Origin: UBA2166 sp964463965
GTDB lineage: Bacteria; Nitrospirota; Nitrospiria; Nitrospirales; UBA2166
Reading direction: 5' to 3'
Length of the DNA: 64,000 bases
NCBI GenBank assembly: GCA_964463965.1
Contig: CAYXED010000005.1
Location: 112,775-176,774, forward strand
Below the pieces are notes generated by a model. That model saw nothing but the letters and a program-made list of their open reading frames with translations. It was not told where the DNA came from and made no database searches. Positions within the stretch are counted from its first letter, which is position 1; every line of letters begins with the position of its first letter. Made by a program: the position numbers and the translations under genes. This document shows positions 54,282 to 63,955 of this stretch, one piece after another.

Positions 54282-54443
54282 GATGCAACAAAAAAGGCCT
54301 CAATGCATGACATGAGGGATAGGGCACCAAGAGGCGTATAACATCAACGTGTACGAGGTTGCCTGTCATAGGTGTGTTGTTGTGAGGTGAAAGGGGAGTG
54401 ACCTGAGGAAGTACACTCACTTTGATGGTGCTGCCCCACTCAT

Positions 54444-55736
54444 ATGTCTTATCAATCTTCGCTTGATGCTTTGTACAAACTGCAGCGCTTTGGCATTAAA
54501 CTTGGGTTAGATACGACCCGCAAGCTTCTTGCGTCAATAGGCAATCCACACCATCATTTCAAAACTGTTCATGTTGCTGGCACCAATGGCAAAGGTTCAA
54601 CTGCAGCGATTCTTGCCTCTATTCTTCGTTCGTCTGGCTATAAGACGGGTTTGTATACCTCCCCGCATTTGGTCGATTTTAGTGAACGGATTCAACATAA
54701 TGGGCGGCCAATTGCTCATCAACAGGTTAGTGCGTTGATTGATAAGGTTAGGGCCTCTTGTGAAACCTCCCCTGTACCAACGTTTTTTGAGTTTGCGACG
54801 GCGGTTGCATTCTTGCATTTTGCCGAAACTGAAACGGAGATTGCCATTATTGAAGTTGGTATGGGTGGTCAGTTTGATGCAACCAATGTCATTGACCCTT
54901 TTGCGACGATCATCACAAATATTGGCCTCGATCATCAGCAGTATCTTGGGGATACGATTGAGGCCATTGCAAAAGAAAAAGCTGGAATTATTAAACGTGA
55001 AACTCCAGTGGTATTGGGGAATGTATCGCCACAGGCGCTTCCTGTGATCCAAAAAACCTCTGTAACACAGCACGCACCTTTGGTTCAATTCGGGAGAGAC
55101 TTTCAGGTGAGGGAAACTCAAGAGGGGCGTTTTGATTTCTCTGGGCATGGCAGTTCATATTCGGATTTGAACTGTGCTTTGGTTGGACGGCATCAACTTG
55201 AAAATGCCTCGTGTGCATTGGCTACCGTGGAGTGTCTTCGTGATTTCGGCATGACAATATCAGAGAGCAGTATCCGCCGCGGGTTGAGTGATGTGCAGTG
55301 GTCTGGACGTTTGGAGATTGTGGCAACACATCCAACGGTAATCCTTGATGGGGCGCACAATCCATCTGCTGCCGTAGCCCTTGCTGAGTATTGCATTGAG
55401 CATCAGAAAACATTTTCAGGAAAACTAATCTTTGTGATCAGCATGCAAAAAGACAAAGATATAGCAGCATTTTTTACTCCACTTCTTCCATTAGCGTATG
55501 CTGTCGTTTTAACCTCTTCTGCGCACACCCAATCGGCGTCAACAGAGGAGCTCTACGCACAGTTGCCCATGCAGCCAGGGCGACTAGTACATGCGAGGTC
55601 TGCTCACGAAGCGATACTCAAGGCATACAGTATTGCGAACCGTGAGGATACGATTTGTGCAACGGGCTCTCTCTTTTTAATTGGAGAGATCAAAGCGGCT
55701 ATTGAAGGGGCTGATTTTTTCCCAATTCGAGGATGA
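54444..55736 (+). CDS. folC: Folylpolyglutamate / dihydrofolate synthase
   Basis: 430 residues. HVAGTNGKGSTAAILASIL (P-loop), YTSPHLVDFSERI, IIEVGMGGQFDATNVI, NIGLDHQQYLGDTIEAIAKEKAGIIK and LDGAHNPSAAVAL are Mur-ligase/FolC motifs. Adds glutamate to folates. Start ATG 54444; the stop overlaps the lptD start by 4 bp, so it is cotranslated with lptD. Confidence 0.96.
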   Translation: MSYQSSLDALYKLQRFGIKLGLDTTRKLLASIGNPHHHFKTVHVAGTNGKGSTAAILASILRSSGYKTGLYTSPHLVDFSERIQHNGRPIAHQQVSALIDKVRASCETSPVPTFFEFATAVAFLHFAETETEIAIIEVGMGGQFDATNVIDPFATIITNIGLDHQQYLGDTIEAIAKEKAGIIKRETPVVLGNVSPQALPVIQKTSVTQHAPLVQFGRDFQVRETQEGRFDFSGHGSSYSDLNCALVGRHQLENASCALATVECLRDFGMTISESSIRRGLSDVQWSGRLEIVATHPTVILDGAHNPSAAVALAEYCIEHQKTFSGKLIFVISMQKDKDIAAFFTPLLPLAYAVVLTSSAHTQSASTEELYAQLPMQPGRLVHARSAHEAILKAYSIANREDTICATGSLFLIGEIKAAIEGADFFPIRG

Positions 55737-58072
55737 TTGTTAAAAGCAAAATAAGTAGGGGTCTTGTGTCTGTTAAGAAATATATTCAATTAGAGTTCTG
55801 TATTTTATGCCTTGTGATATTGGGGGGGGCTGCCTTTGTTTGTTGTGATGCCTTTGCGGCCAGTGTAGGCGTGAGTGAGGAAGAGCCTATTGATATTCAC
55901 GCAGATCGTGTTGAGTATTCACGAACCGAGGATACTTATGTTGCAGACGGAAATGTTGATGTAGTCCGAGGCACCCAACATCTCACATCAGATCATGTGA
56001 CCTTGAATATGAAAGCCAATCTTCTTATCGCCGAAGGTAATGTGCATTATGATGATGGCGGGCAAATCTTGACCGCTGATCGCATGGAACTAAATATTGA
56101 AAGCAAAGCTGGTGTAATATTTCATGGGACGATTTTGATCAAAGAATCCCAACAATATTTAACGGGACAAGTGATTGAACGTATTGATGCCACGCATTAT
56201 CGGCTTGAAAAAGGGAGCTATACGGCGTGCATGCTTGAGGAAGGCAAGAGAACTCCATGGCGCTTTGAGGCGCGGGAGTTTAAGTTGGATACCGAGGGAC
56301 ACCTTGTTGCGAAAGGCGCCAAGTTCTGTCTCATGGAAGTTCCCGTGGCTTATTTGCCGATGGTCGTGCTTCCAGGCCAAAAAAAACGACAGACGGGGTT
56401 ATTGATGCCTTTACCAGGGTATAACTCAGATGATGGTTTTAAAATCAAACAGGGAGTGTTTTGGGCCATTAGTCCTCATCAAGACGCAACAGTGATTTTA
56501 GATCATCAGGGAACGCAGGGGACTGGGGCAGAAATGGAGTACCGGTATAAGCTGAGTAAAAACACTGAGGGAGAGTTGAGAACCAATTTTCTTGAGGATA
56601 CGAAAAATAACAAAACACGTTTTGACGTTCAAATGCAGCACAAAACGCAATTTACCCAAGATCTTCGTGCCATTGTTGATATTGATTTTGTCAATAAGCG
56701 GGACAATCTTCGAGAAATTAGTGATGATATTGATGAGCGTGTTCAGCGTGTTAAAGAGTCAAGTGCGTTTGCTGTACAGCGCTGGGATCATGGCTCTGCA
56801 TATCTTCTTGGGCGCTTTAGTCAGGATCTTGCAAATCCGAATGACCCCACATCTCAGTTTCTTCCAGAATTGGGCTATCAAATGCAGCCATATCAAATTC
56901 CTTCGCTTCCCATGTATTTAAGTTTTGACTCAAGCTTTACCAATATTTATCGACAAGAAGGCGTGTTGCCATTCTTGCTTGATGGAGAGCCCATAGCACG
57001 GACAGGGATTAATACGCGACGTACTGACCTCTTTCCAAAGCTCTCGTCAACTTTTCAGGTGACTGATGGGGTTTCTCTGACTCCACAAGTTGGGATACGT
57101 GAAACAATTTATAGTCGAGGAGAAAATTCGACTGATTGGGAAGATCGGACCGTGCCCTATCTGAGTCTTGAGGCTAACGCAAATCTTTCTAAGCGATTTC
57201 GGCCATGGAAAGGACTCGCAGTGACACACCGTATTATGCCATCTGTGACCTATGAGTATATTCCAAGTGTGAAACAAAAGGATCTCCCGCAGTTTGACGA
57301 CCTGGATTTTGTCTTTCAAAAGAATTTGATGACCTATTCGATTGGTAATCGTATTTCAACTATTAGGAAAAGAGGCAAAAAGCTTCAACACATCGATCTC
57401 CTTTCATTTACGGCAACCCAGTCAATGCAGATGGACCCAGGCGTCAAAAAAACAGCTCGAACGGTCTTAGGTAGACCAGAAACGCTGCAAACGAATACGT
57501 TCTCTGACTTACGGCTTGAAGCCTCCATCAACTTTCCAAAATTTATTGACCTTGATGTTGATACATTTATTGATCCTACAACGGGCAAGAGCTCAGTGTT
57601 TGAAACTGATCTTGGGTTAATCAACAATGAGGCGTGGTATTTGAAGGTTGGCCAGCGTTTTACGCGTGCGGGAGATGTGCCTGTTCGCGGGGATCTGTTT
57701 AATCCTATTTCTTTTAATACTACCTTTCATCAGGACGAGAATATCCATTTTTCAACGTTTGAAGGTGGGGCACATCTTCCGTTTGGGTTTCGTGCAGTTG
57801 CGAAAGCGTATTATGATGCTGATCCATCCAATGGGACGCCATACTTTCCTGAAGTTGATTATGGATTGTTCTATACTAATCCGTGTAATTGTTGGGGGGC
57901 AGGGTTGTTCTTTATTCAGCGACCTGAACGTTTAGGGACTGCATCAGGCGCGGACAATGAAGTAGGGTTCATGATTAGCCTTCGAGGGATTGGGGGCACC
58001 GAAACCAGCCTGACTCCAAAATTTACGCGAATGTTCCAAAAATTGGGTTTGGATCCACTGAATTTGCAATGA
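55733..58072 (+). CDS. lptD: LPS-assembly protein LptD
   Basis: 779 residues. Signal peptide to about residue 43 (DAFAAS). N-terminal jellyroll IDIHADRVEYSRTEDTYVADGNVDVVRG with the following LptA-like strands inserts LPS; then PWRFEAREFKL and the 26-strand-type barrel to the C-terminus. Of the usual Cys pairs only CMLEEGKRTPW and some lone Cys (CCD, CNCWG near the end) are seen, so the disulfide pattern may differ from E. coli. Its presence shows LPS in the outer membrane. Overlaps the next gene by 4 bp. Confidence 0.92.
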   Translation: MIVKSKISRGLVSVKKYIQLEFCILCLVILGGAAFVCCDAFAASVGVSEEEPIDIHADRVEYSRTEDTYVADGNVDVVRGTQHLTSDHVTLNMKANLLIAEGNVHYDDGGQILTADRMELNIESKAGVIFHGTILIKESQQYLTGQVIERIDATHYRLEKGSYTACMLEEGKRTPWRFEAREFKLDTEGHLVAKGAKFCLMEVPVAYLPMVVLPGQKKRQTGLLMPLPGYNSDDGFKIKQGVFWAISPHQDATVILDHQGTQGTGAEMEYRYKLSKNTEGELRTNFLEDTKNNKTRFDVQMQHKTQFTQDLRAIVDIDFVNKRDNLREISDDIDERVQRVKESSAFAVQRWDHGSAYLLGRFSQDLANPNDPTSQFLPELGYQMQPYQIPSLPMYLSFDSSFTNIYRQEGVLPFLLDGEPIARTGINTRRTDLFPKLSSTFQVTDGVSLTPQVGIRETIYSRGENSTDWEDRTVPYLSLEANANLSKRFRPWKGLAVTHRIMPSVTYEYIPSVKQKDLPQFDDLDFVFQKNLMTYSIGNRISTIRKRGKKLQHIDLLSFTATQSMQMDPGVKKTARTVLGRPETLQTNTFSDLRLEASINFPKFIDLDVDTFIDPTTGKSSVFETDLGLINNEAWYLKVGQRFTRAGDVPVRGDLFNPISFNTTFHQDENIHFSTFEGGAHLPFGFRAVAKAYYDADPSNGTPYFPEVDYGLFYTNPCNCWGAGLFFIQRPERLGTASGADNEVGFMISLRGIGGTETSLTPKFTRMFQKLGLDPLNLQ

Positions 58073-59343
58073 TGCATCTTTGGCAAAAGATTTTTGTCCA
58101 GCCGGTTTTTCGGCGACAGTTGTGGCAATGGGTCTTTTCCTCGAAGGCCGTTGTGGCTGTGCTCGGAGGGTTCGTTGTTGCAAAGGAGGTTTTGTCTCCT
58201 CGTCTTAGCCTGGCCTCGGTGTACGATACTGTCCGCCAACATTTTCGGAATCGGCCGCTTATGACTGTTGAGGGAAAACAACCACTGATTCGTATTACTT
58301 CTCGTCCCTACAACTTGGAAACCCCGCTGCATTATTTAACAACCGCAATTACTCCGAACGATGCCTTTTTCGTCCGTTCACGTCTTGCCCTAATGCCCAC
58401 GGATGATGCGATATCCTATCGATTAGTGGTTCAGGGAGCCGTTACCCATACGCTAGAATTGACACTGAGAGATTTGCAAACACAGTTTGAGCCTGTGAGC
58501 ATGACCGCGGTGGCACAATGTTCGGGCAACAGTATGGCATTTTTTAGTCCACCAGTTATTCCGGGGTGGAATCTTACGCATGGCTTCATGGGATGTGCTC
58601 GATGGACTGGAGTGCGTGTGCAGGAAGTACTTGCAAAGGCGGGGCTTCGCAGAGGTGCACGCACCGTTATTTTTAAAGGGGCTGATCGTCCTGTAATTGA
58701 TAAGACGCCGCTTGTCGAGAAAAGCTTTCAGCTCTCGGCAGAACAGACTGTAGGAGAAGACTTTTTGATCGCATACGCAATGAATGGACAACCACTTCCT
58801 TACCTTAATGGGTATCCCGTACGTCTTGTGGCGCCTGGGTGGTATGGAACTTATTGGGTAAAATGGCTGGAACGTATGACTGTGACGGAGGATGATTTTC
58901 AGGGATTTTGGATGTCGCAGGCCTATCGTGTTCCAACACAACGGGTTATGCCATATGCCCCTTCAGGGGAGACCCGTCCTATCGCACGCTATAACGTAAA
59001 ATCGGTCATCACTGCTCCTGGAGATCGCGAGCAGCGGCCTGTGATGCAACCCATTGAAGTGACTGGGGTGGCATTTGATGCTGGAGTTGGGATTCAATCT
59101 GTGGATGTCTCAATCGATGGAGGCACGACGTGGCAGCAAGCACGTATGCGTCCCGCTGATGAAAAATATGCCTGGCATATATGGACGGCAATTGTGACGC
59201 CGAGAGCATTAGGAGTTGTGACGATTATGTCACGTGCTACGAGCATTGATGGTACTACGCAACCTGTGCAGGCCGTCTGGAATGCAGGAGGATACATGTA
59301 TAATGCCATAGACTCTATTGACCTGATTGTATCACCTAGTTAA
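58069..59343 (+). CDS. Sulfite-oxidase-like molybdopterin enzyme
   Basis: 424 residues. N-terminal FRRQLWQW VFSSKAVVAVLGGFVVA resembles a twin-arginine signal or anchor, suited to export of a molybdoenzyme. Mo-cofactor fold: LTLRDLQTQFEPVSMTAVAQCSGN with Mo-ligand Cys151, then FMGCARWTGVRVQEVLAKAG and YLNGYPVRLVAPGWYGTYWVKWL. C-terminal Mo-co dimerisation domain (VTGVAFDAGVGIQSVDVSIDGGTTW). The family oxidises sulfite or related S-compounds; SoxC-like sulfur oxidation is possible. Its ATGA start overlaps lptD. Confidence 0.88.
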   Translation: MMHLWQKIFVQPVFRRQLWQWVFSSKAVVAVLGGFVVAKEVLSPRLSLASVYDTVRQHFRNRPLMTVEGKQPLIRITSRPYNLETPLHYLTTAITPNDAFFVRSRLALMPTDDAISYRLVVQGAVTHTLELTLRDLQTQFEPVSMTAVAQCSGNSMAFFSPPVIPGWNLTHGFMGCARWTGVRVQEVLAKAGLRRGARTVIFKGADRPVIDKTPLVEKSFQLSAEQTVGEDFLIAYAMNGQPLPYLNGYPVRLVAPGWYGTYWVKWLERMTVTEDDFQGFWMSQAYRVPTQRVMPYAPSGETRPIARYNVKSVITAPGDREQRPVMQPIEVTGVAFDAGVGIQSVDVSIDGGTTWQQARMRPADEKYAWHIWTAIVTPRALGVVTIMSRATSIDGTTQPVQAVWNAGGYMYNAIDSIDLIVSPS

Positions 59344-59364
59344 CCTGCTGTTAGTAAATGAGCT

Positions 59365-59453
59365 GCCGGAGTGGCGGAATTGGCAGACGCCTGGGACTTA
59401 AAATCCCATGGGTGGTAACGCCCGTGCGAGTTCGAGCCTCGCCTCCGGCACCA
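59365..59453 (+). tRNA. tRNA-Leu (anticodon UAA)
   Basis: Class II tRNA of 89 nt. Acceptor GCCGGAG pairs with CTCCGGC, discriminator A, encoded CCA. Anticodon stem TGGGA/TCCCA holds loop CTTAAAA, anticodon TAA. A long variable arm (GGGTGGTAACGCCC) and T arm (GTTCGAGCC) follow. It sits at the point where base composition becomes more GC-rich. Confidence 0.96.
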
Positions 59454-59580
59454 TAGGTTTTTAAGGACACTGTACTATCATGATGTCCCTCTTTTGTCAG
59501 TTGTCTGGCCGGATTCCCTTCTGTCATTGAACCCCATTACCCTTTGGAGTATCCTCCCTAACTGCTATCATTGACATTTC

Positions 59581-59655
59581 ATGGTTGTGTTTGACTTGGT
59601 TCAGGCTCGGCTGGAGGAGCTAGAAAAGAAGGGCATTTTGCCGAAGGGGAAGTAG
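59581..59655 (+). CDS. Short ORF or gene remnant (24 residues)
   Basis: Reads MVVFDLVQARLEELEKKG then ILPKGK and stops 2 bp before the methyltransferase start, the frame closed by a stop at 59572. It looks like the tail of a longer helical protein, or a tiny leader peptide; cannot be proven. Confidence 0.3.
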   Translation: MVVFDLVQARLEELEKKGILPKGK

Positions 59656-59657
59656 CA

Positions 59658-60581
59658 ATGAAACTCATCATCGCTTTTGCCATATTGGTAGGCTTGACTG
59701 TTGGATTAGCCACCCCTTTTTCTAAGTTTTATTTCGACAAGTTAGGAGGATCGATGGTTCAGGCAGCACCGCGAGATACTGAGGAGCAATGGCAACTCCA
59801 TCAGAAGACAGCTGAATTGTACGAAAGCACCTTGGTGCCTGCGATTTTTGATCCGTGGGCGGTTGACCTTCTGAAACGTGTGGCTCCCTTGGCGGGTAAA
59901 CGCGTGCTTGATGTTGCGACCGGCACGGGGATTGTTGCCCGTCGCGGCGCACCGCTTGTGGGACCGACTGGCACGGTGGTGGGTCTTGATCTTAGCCCCG
60001 GCATGCTTGCTGTCGCTCGCGTGCAGGCACGTGGGCTGAGTATTGAGTGGATCGAAGGGGATGCCCAGAGTCTCCCATTCAACGAGAGCAGTTTTGATGT
60101 TGCGTTGATTCAACAAGGGCTTCAGTTTTTCCCGGATCCCGCAAAAGCTGCACGCGAACTATACCGTGTGCTCAGACCTGATGGCCAAGTTGGGATTAGT
60201 GTGTGGCTTGGTGTCGATCACAATCCGTATGGCAAAGCACTACCAGACGCTCTCGATCGGCACATTGATCCGAAGGCGGGGGCTAAAATGCGAGCACCCT
60301 TTGCCGATCATGCGCTCACACTCCTTGACACCGTGCTTCGAGACGCCAACTTCCGAGACGTGCGCATCGATGTCGTTCGCCACAACATGTATGTGGCCTC
60401 ACCAAGTGACTTCGTTCGACAACATTTAACTTCCCTCCCCTTCTCGGCAACCATTGTTGAAAAGGGGGAGGCGGCTGGTGAAGCTGTGGTGCGGGATGTG
60501 CTCAAGGCCTTATCCGCATATGAAACCGAGACGGGATGGGTTATCCCTTGGGAGTCAGCGGTTGCTATCGGGCGTAAGTAA
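59658..60581 (+). CDS. Class I SAM-dependent methyltransferase with N-terminal anchor
   Basis: 307 residues; ATG after GGGGAAG. The methyltransferase part starts near residue 38 (DTEEQWQLHQKTAELYESTLVPAIF). SAM motif I is VLDVATGTGIVARRGAP, then VVGLDLSPGMLAVAR and EGDAQSLPFNESSFDVALIQQGLQFF, UbiE/COQ5-like. The first 25 residues form a hydrophobic segment not usual for this family, which would make it a membrane-anchored or exported enzyme, unless ATG at residue 33 (MVQAAPR) is the real start. More GC-rich than its upstream neighbours. Substrate unknown. Confidence 0.82.
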   Translation: MKLIIAFAILVGLTVGLATPFSKFYFDKLGGSMVQAAPRDTEEQWQLHQKTAELYESTLVPAIFDPWAVDLLKRVAPLAGKRVLDVATGTGIVARRGAPLVGPTGTVVGLDLSPGMLAVARVQARGLSIEWIEGDAQSLPFNESSFDVALIQQGLQFFPDPAKAARELYRVLRPDGQVGISVWLGVDHNPYGKALPDALDRHIDPKAGAKMRAPFADHALTLLDTVLRDANFRDVRIDVVRHNMYVASPSDFVRQHLTSLPFSATIVEKGEAAGEAVVRDVLKALSAYETETGWVIPWESAVAIGRK

Positions 60582-60700
60582 CCAGAGACCCGCATCATTA
60601 GTGGCACTTGTAGGAGAGTCACAACTCTTCAAGGGCCTATGACGACTCACTAGTACAAAAAATCCATAGTTTTATGTTGCTGCGGATGGCTCGTAACAAG

Positions 60701-60741
60701 AAAGGCTGAGTGTGAGGGTTTTTGTCTCACACTCAGCCTTT
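60701..60741. terminator. Bidirectional terminator, 16-bp perfect stem
   Basis: AAAGGCTGAGTGTGAG (60701-60716) pairs exactly with 60726-60741 across a 9-nt loop. It lies between the convergent methyltransferase and beta-propeller genes. T-tracts beyond the stem are short. Confidence 0.7.
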
Positions 60742-60765
60742 GGGGATTACAAGTTAGGAAAAATC

Positions 60766-62439
60766 TTATGGCATCATCTTCGGCATGTTTGGGCCTTTGA
60801 TTCTTACGGCAGCGGCATGAATGTCACTCAGGTTTTTTGTCCCAGTACCATCTTCCAAGAAGGTGCGGAAGACATGAGTTAGTGCTCCAGTCGATCCGTC
60901 TCCTTCGAGTGTGACCACCCCAAACCCAGGGCAGCTCCCAAGTGCCGCATGTTTGACGGTGACTGGGTTTGCTCCGCGGAATGACACGATGAGTTGTTTT
61001 CCGTCAGGAGAGATGTCGACAAGATCTGGAGCAGGGTCGTCATTCGTTGCATAGCCTTCGTCGGCTTGATTTACAAAATTCCCACCTTCCCCAACACAGA
61101 ATCCTGACCCTGTTAGATCAATCGTTCCAGCATGGGCACCAGCTTGTGCTGCAAGAGACGCGCTGGGAATATTCACAATTTTTCCCATGTCGAAGACTTC
61201 CGCGACATTTTGAATGCGATCAAATTGATACAAATATCGCTTAGTAGGATCGATGGTCATCCCATGGGCATCGCGTCGGGTAGAGAGTTCGCTTTCATCG
61301 GCGATATCCAGTGTTTTTTCTTCAAAAAACTTAATGACCGGTGGCTGATTAGGTATCGTACTAGGTCTCGCCCCATCTGGATAGTCGATGGGTAAGCGAT
61401 ACATGACAAACACTGAGTCATCGGCACCTGCAGCACTTGCGGATGCACCTGCATTTAAGTGGATAAATCCGCCGCCTTCTGCCCCACCACAACCTGCCCC
61501 ACTAATGACGTCGTTGGTATATTCGGCAACGATCGACATTGGCTCGGTCGTCATATCTACAACAAAGAGGCCGCCTCCACCGAAAGTGACATAGACATGT
61601 TGATTGTTACTACTCAGAATTGGACAGATTACGACATTATTGGGGCGCCCTTCTCCCTCTTTCATGGCACCACTCGGGGTAGTCTCCGGTTGGAAGTTTG
61701 CATATTGCCCACTGACTCGCCCAGCTGGCAGGGTGGCATCCGCCGTGGCTTCCATTGCCGTGAGATCTCGTCCTCCGACGAGATCAAGCGTTGCAGATTT
61801 GTTAAAAGTAAAGGTATCTGACACATGATCGTAATCAATGCGTTCAAGCAGTTTGGAAGCAAGGTTTGCCACGATTAGTTTTGTTCCATCTGCCGACCAG
61901 AATGACATATGGTTGTTCGGGGCTCCCCCTTCAGGTCCAGTTGTGCGAAATAGGGCCTTAGCAAGCTTTGCAGCCCCCTCAGGCGCGCCCTTAATTGGTT
62001 TGCATCTTTTAAATCCATTGCGGGAAGTCTTGCATTGGCCTTCGGCATCAATGATTCCCACAATCCCTACACCGGGCCCAAAGAAGTTTGCATTCATAAA
62101 GCGGTGTGAGGGATGCGGTAACATGCCATGGAGTCGTTCGAGATTTGCACCTAGTTCCTCTAGCGCGTTAGGAAATATGTCGACAGCTTCAATGACAGTG
62201 GGATGAAACCGCGCATCATCTTCGAAGTAGGTTCCTGGAGGAGCCTTGAGAATGTCCTGACTTTCATAGATCAGAATGCGACTGCCAAATGTTCCAGCTG
62301 GATTTTCTGAACTAATGTCTGCGCTATTGGATTGATCGGAAAGCCACACTTCCCATTCAACTGCTAAGGCCTGCGTCACGCTGAATAGAAAGCATACAAA
62401 TATGCTTGTACCTATTGCTGCCCATCGTGTTTTCATCAT
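60766..62439 (-). CDS. Secreted beta-propeller protein, uncharacterised
   Basis: 557 residues from ATG 62439, with GGAAGGAA just upstream. A 27-residue signal peptide ends ALAVEW. About six repeated blades show a WSADGTKLIVANL, SSNNQHVYVTFGGGGLFVVDM, DPTKRYLYQFDRIQNVAEVFDM and DISPDGKQLIVSFRG pattern, as in YVTN/lactonase-like propellers. An extra Cys pair sits in QCKTSRNGFKRCKP. No enzyme residues recognised. Paired with the next propeller and shares its leader. Confidence 0.72.
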   Translation of the reverse strand: MMKTRWAAIGTSIFVCFLFSVTQALAVEWEVWLSDQSNSADISSENPAGTFGSRILIYESQDILKAPPGTYFEDDARFHPTVIEAVDIFPNALEELGANLERLHGMLPHPSHRFMNANFFGPGVGIVGIIDAEGQCKTSRNGFKRCKPIKGAPEGAAKLAKALFRTTGPEGGAPNNHMSFWSADGTKLIVANLASKLLERIDYDHVSDTFTFNKSATLDLVGGRDLTAMEATADATLPAGRVSGQYANFQPETTPSGAMKEGEGRPNNVVICPILSSNNQHVYVTFGGGGLFVVDMTTEPMSIVAEYTNDVISGAGCGGAEGGGFIHLNAGASASAAGADDSVFVMYRLPIDYPDGARPSTIPNQPPVIKFFEEKTLDIADESELSTRRDAHGMTIDPTKRYLYQFDRIQNVAEVFDMGKIVNIPSASLAAQAGAHAGTIDLTGSGFCVGEGGNFVNQADEGYATNDDPAPDLVDISPDGKQLIVSFRGANPVTVKHAALGSCPGFGVVTLEGDGSTGALTHVFRTFLEDGTGTKNLSDIHAAAVRIKGPNMPKMMP

Positions 62440-62446
62440 GGTGAGT

Positions 62447-62529
62447 TCCTTCCTTCTTGTTCGATCACGCATAAGAGACAATGTTATACAGTCGCATTGT
62501 CCCTCTTCTCTTTCCTTGGCGTCAACTTT
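62447..62529 (-). repeat. 83-bp duplicated leader, copy 1
   Basis: Matches 63839-63921 at a constant offset of 1392 bp with two mismatches. It includes the ribosome-site region and an inverted repeat GACAATG-N11-CATTGTC (62477-62501). It sits directly upstream of the first propeller gene. Confidence 0.95.
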
Positions 62530-62610
62530 TATCCGCTACATTGGGCCGATCAGCCAAACTGTCTGAGTCCACACGCCCTTCTCGACTGAATGCAACACGA
62601 CACGATCAGT

Positions 62611-63831
62611 TCACGGCAAGAGGACAATGGAGTTCGGATCTAGCCCACGTGATTTCAACGTATCCACGCTAGCGATGGTCTTTCCTTGCGCTAAGTCGAC
62701 CACACTGATGGAACCATCACTGATCCCGGGAAGACTCAGCATGTTGTTCTGGACAAAGAGATACTTCTCGTCAGGCGAAAGGACTGCGTGGTGTGCGCCA
62801 GCAGCCGTAGTAATGGCATCGAGGAACACGGGATTCTGAGGGTCTGTGATGTCATAGCGAGTCACGTGGCCTGGATTGGCCGTGCTCACATAGAGGTGAC
62901 GCGTCGCTCGATCAAACGTGATCGCCAACGGCATCTTGTGTTCGCGCGTGGTGAAGTCATCGGCCTCCTTAAACGCGAAGGTTTTGGTCGTTGGATTCCA
63001 GACTGCAACCCAGAGGGTTGATTCAAACATATTGGTAATGTAGGCCGTCGGTGGCGTCACATTGGGGACAAACTTCACCTCGACTGGGGCCGCTTTCGAG
63101 GGGGATGGCTTATTTGAAACCTTGTGCGTCGATAGCACCTTGCCGGTGCTGGCTTCGACTACGGTCACGGTTTCCCCAGGATCACCAAGATCTGACGGTC
63201 TGACCGTGCTGGTCACGAGCATCCGGTCGATGCCATCGTGAACGCTAATCCCATGGGGGTATCGGATAAAGGCCGCTTCGGACAACGGAGCCGCAATAGG
63301 CTTGAGGAGCATATCGGTAGTGGCATCACCTACCATCACATTGTCTGTTCCCATGCAGGTGAGATACCAGCGTTTGTTATCTTTCGAGAATGCCAAATCT
63401 TCCAACGCCGCGCAGCCGGGCACCTCGACAGCCTTCATCTTATAGGGAGACCGTGTTATATCGAGAACGTGGAGGATGTTCTTTCCCAGAGCCGTGACAT
63501 AAGCCTTGCTCTTATCCTGGTTGTAGTAGATATGATGAGACACGAGGCCTGTTGGTAACGGAATATCCGTCACGAGTTTCTGGAACGTCGTCGAGGTGGG
63601 ATCCACATCAATAATTGCGAGCCCTTCCTTCTTTTCGGCTTGGTCCGGCTTCGCCTGATAGTTGAGCATGGCGAGAATCTCGGCATTGGCAACGCCTACA
63701 CTCCCCATGGAGATCAATGCACCGAGCAAGAGGGAATTTAGTACGCCTGAATACCTGTGCAGTCTCATCGTGAGCTTGCCTGTGAGTGTGTGAGATGATG
63801 GGGTTGTGATCGTGTCCTGCTGTTTGTGCAT
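62611..63831 (-). CDS. Secreted beta-propeller protein, second of the pair
   Basis: 406 residues from ATG 63831 with GGAAGGAG upstream; an ATG about 21 residues later is also possible. A signal segment (LLLGALISMGSVGVANAEI) is followed by seven blades with YVTN-like repeats (SHHIYYNQDKSKAYVTALGKNI, FSKDNKRWYLTCMGTDNVMVGD, FDRATRHLYVSTANPGHV, LSPDEKYLFVQNNML). A His-His pair and AAGAHHAVLSPDE could bind a metal. No heme motif. More GC-rich than most of the window. Confidence 0.72.
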   Translation of the reverse strand: MHKQQDTITTPSSHTLTGKLTMRLHRYSGVLNSLLLGALISMGSVGVANAEILAMLNYQAKPDQAEKKEGLAIIDVDPTSTTFQKLVTDIPLPTGLVSHHIYYNQDKSKAYVTALGKNILHVLDITRSPYKMKAVEVPGCAALEDLAFSKDNKRWYLTCMGTDNVMVGDATTDMLLKPIAAPLSEAAFIRYPHGISVHDGIDRMLVTSTVRPSDLGDPGETVTVVEASTGKVLSTHKVSNKPSPSKAAPVEVKFVPNVTPPTAYITNMFESTLWVAVWNPTTKTFAFKEADDFTTREHKMPLAITFDRATRHLYVSTANPGHVTRYDITDPQNPVFLDAITTAAGAHHAVLSPDEKYLFVQNNMLSLPGISDGSISVVDLAQGKTIASVDTLKSRGLDPNSIVLLP

Positions 63832-63838
63832 CGGAGTC

Positions 63839-63921
63839 TCCTTCCTTCTCGTTCGATCACGCATAAGAGACAATGTTATACAGTCGCATTGTCCCCCTTC
63901 TCTTTCCTTGGCGTCAACTTT
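63839..63921 (-). repeat. 83-bp duplicated leader, copy 2
   Basis: Second copy of the leader, with the inverted repeat at 63869-63893. It sits directly upstream of the second propeller gene. The two genes it precedes share little beyond the leader at the level I can see. Confidence 0.95.
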
Positions 63922-63955
63922 GACCTGTACTGCGCCAAGGTTGCTCTATTGCTTG

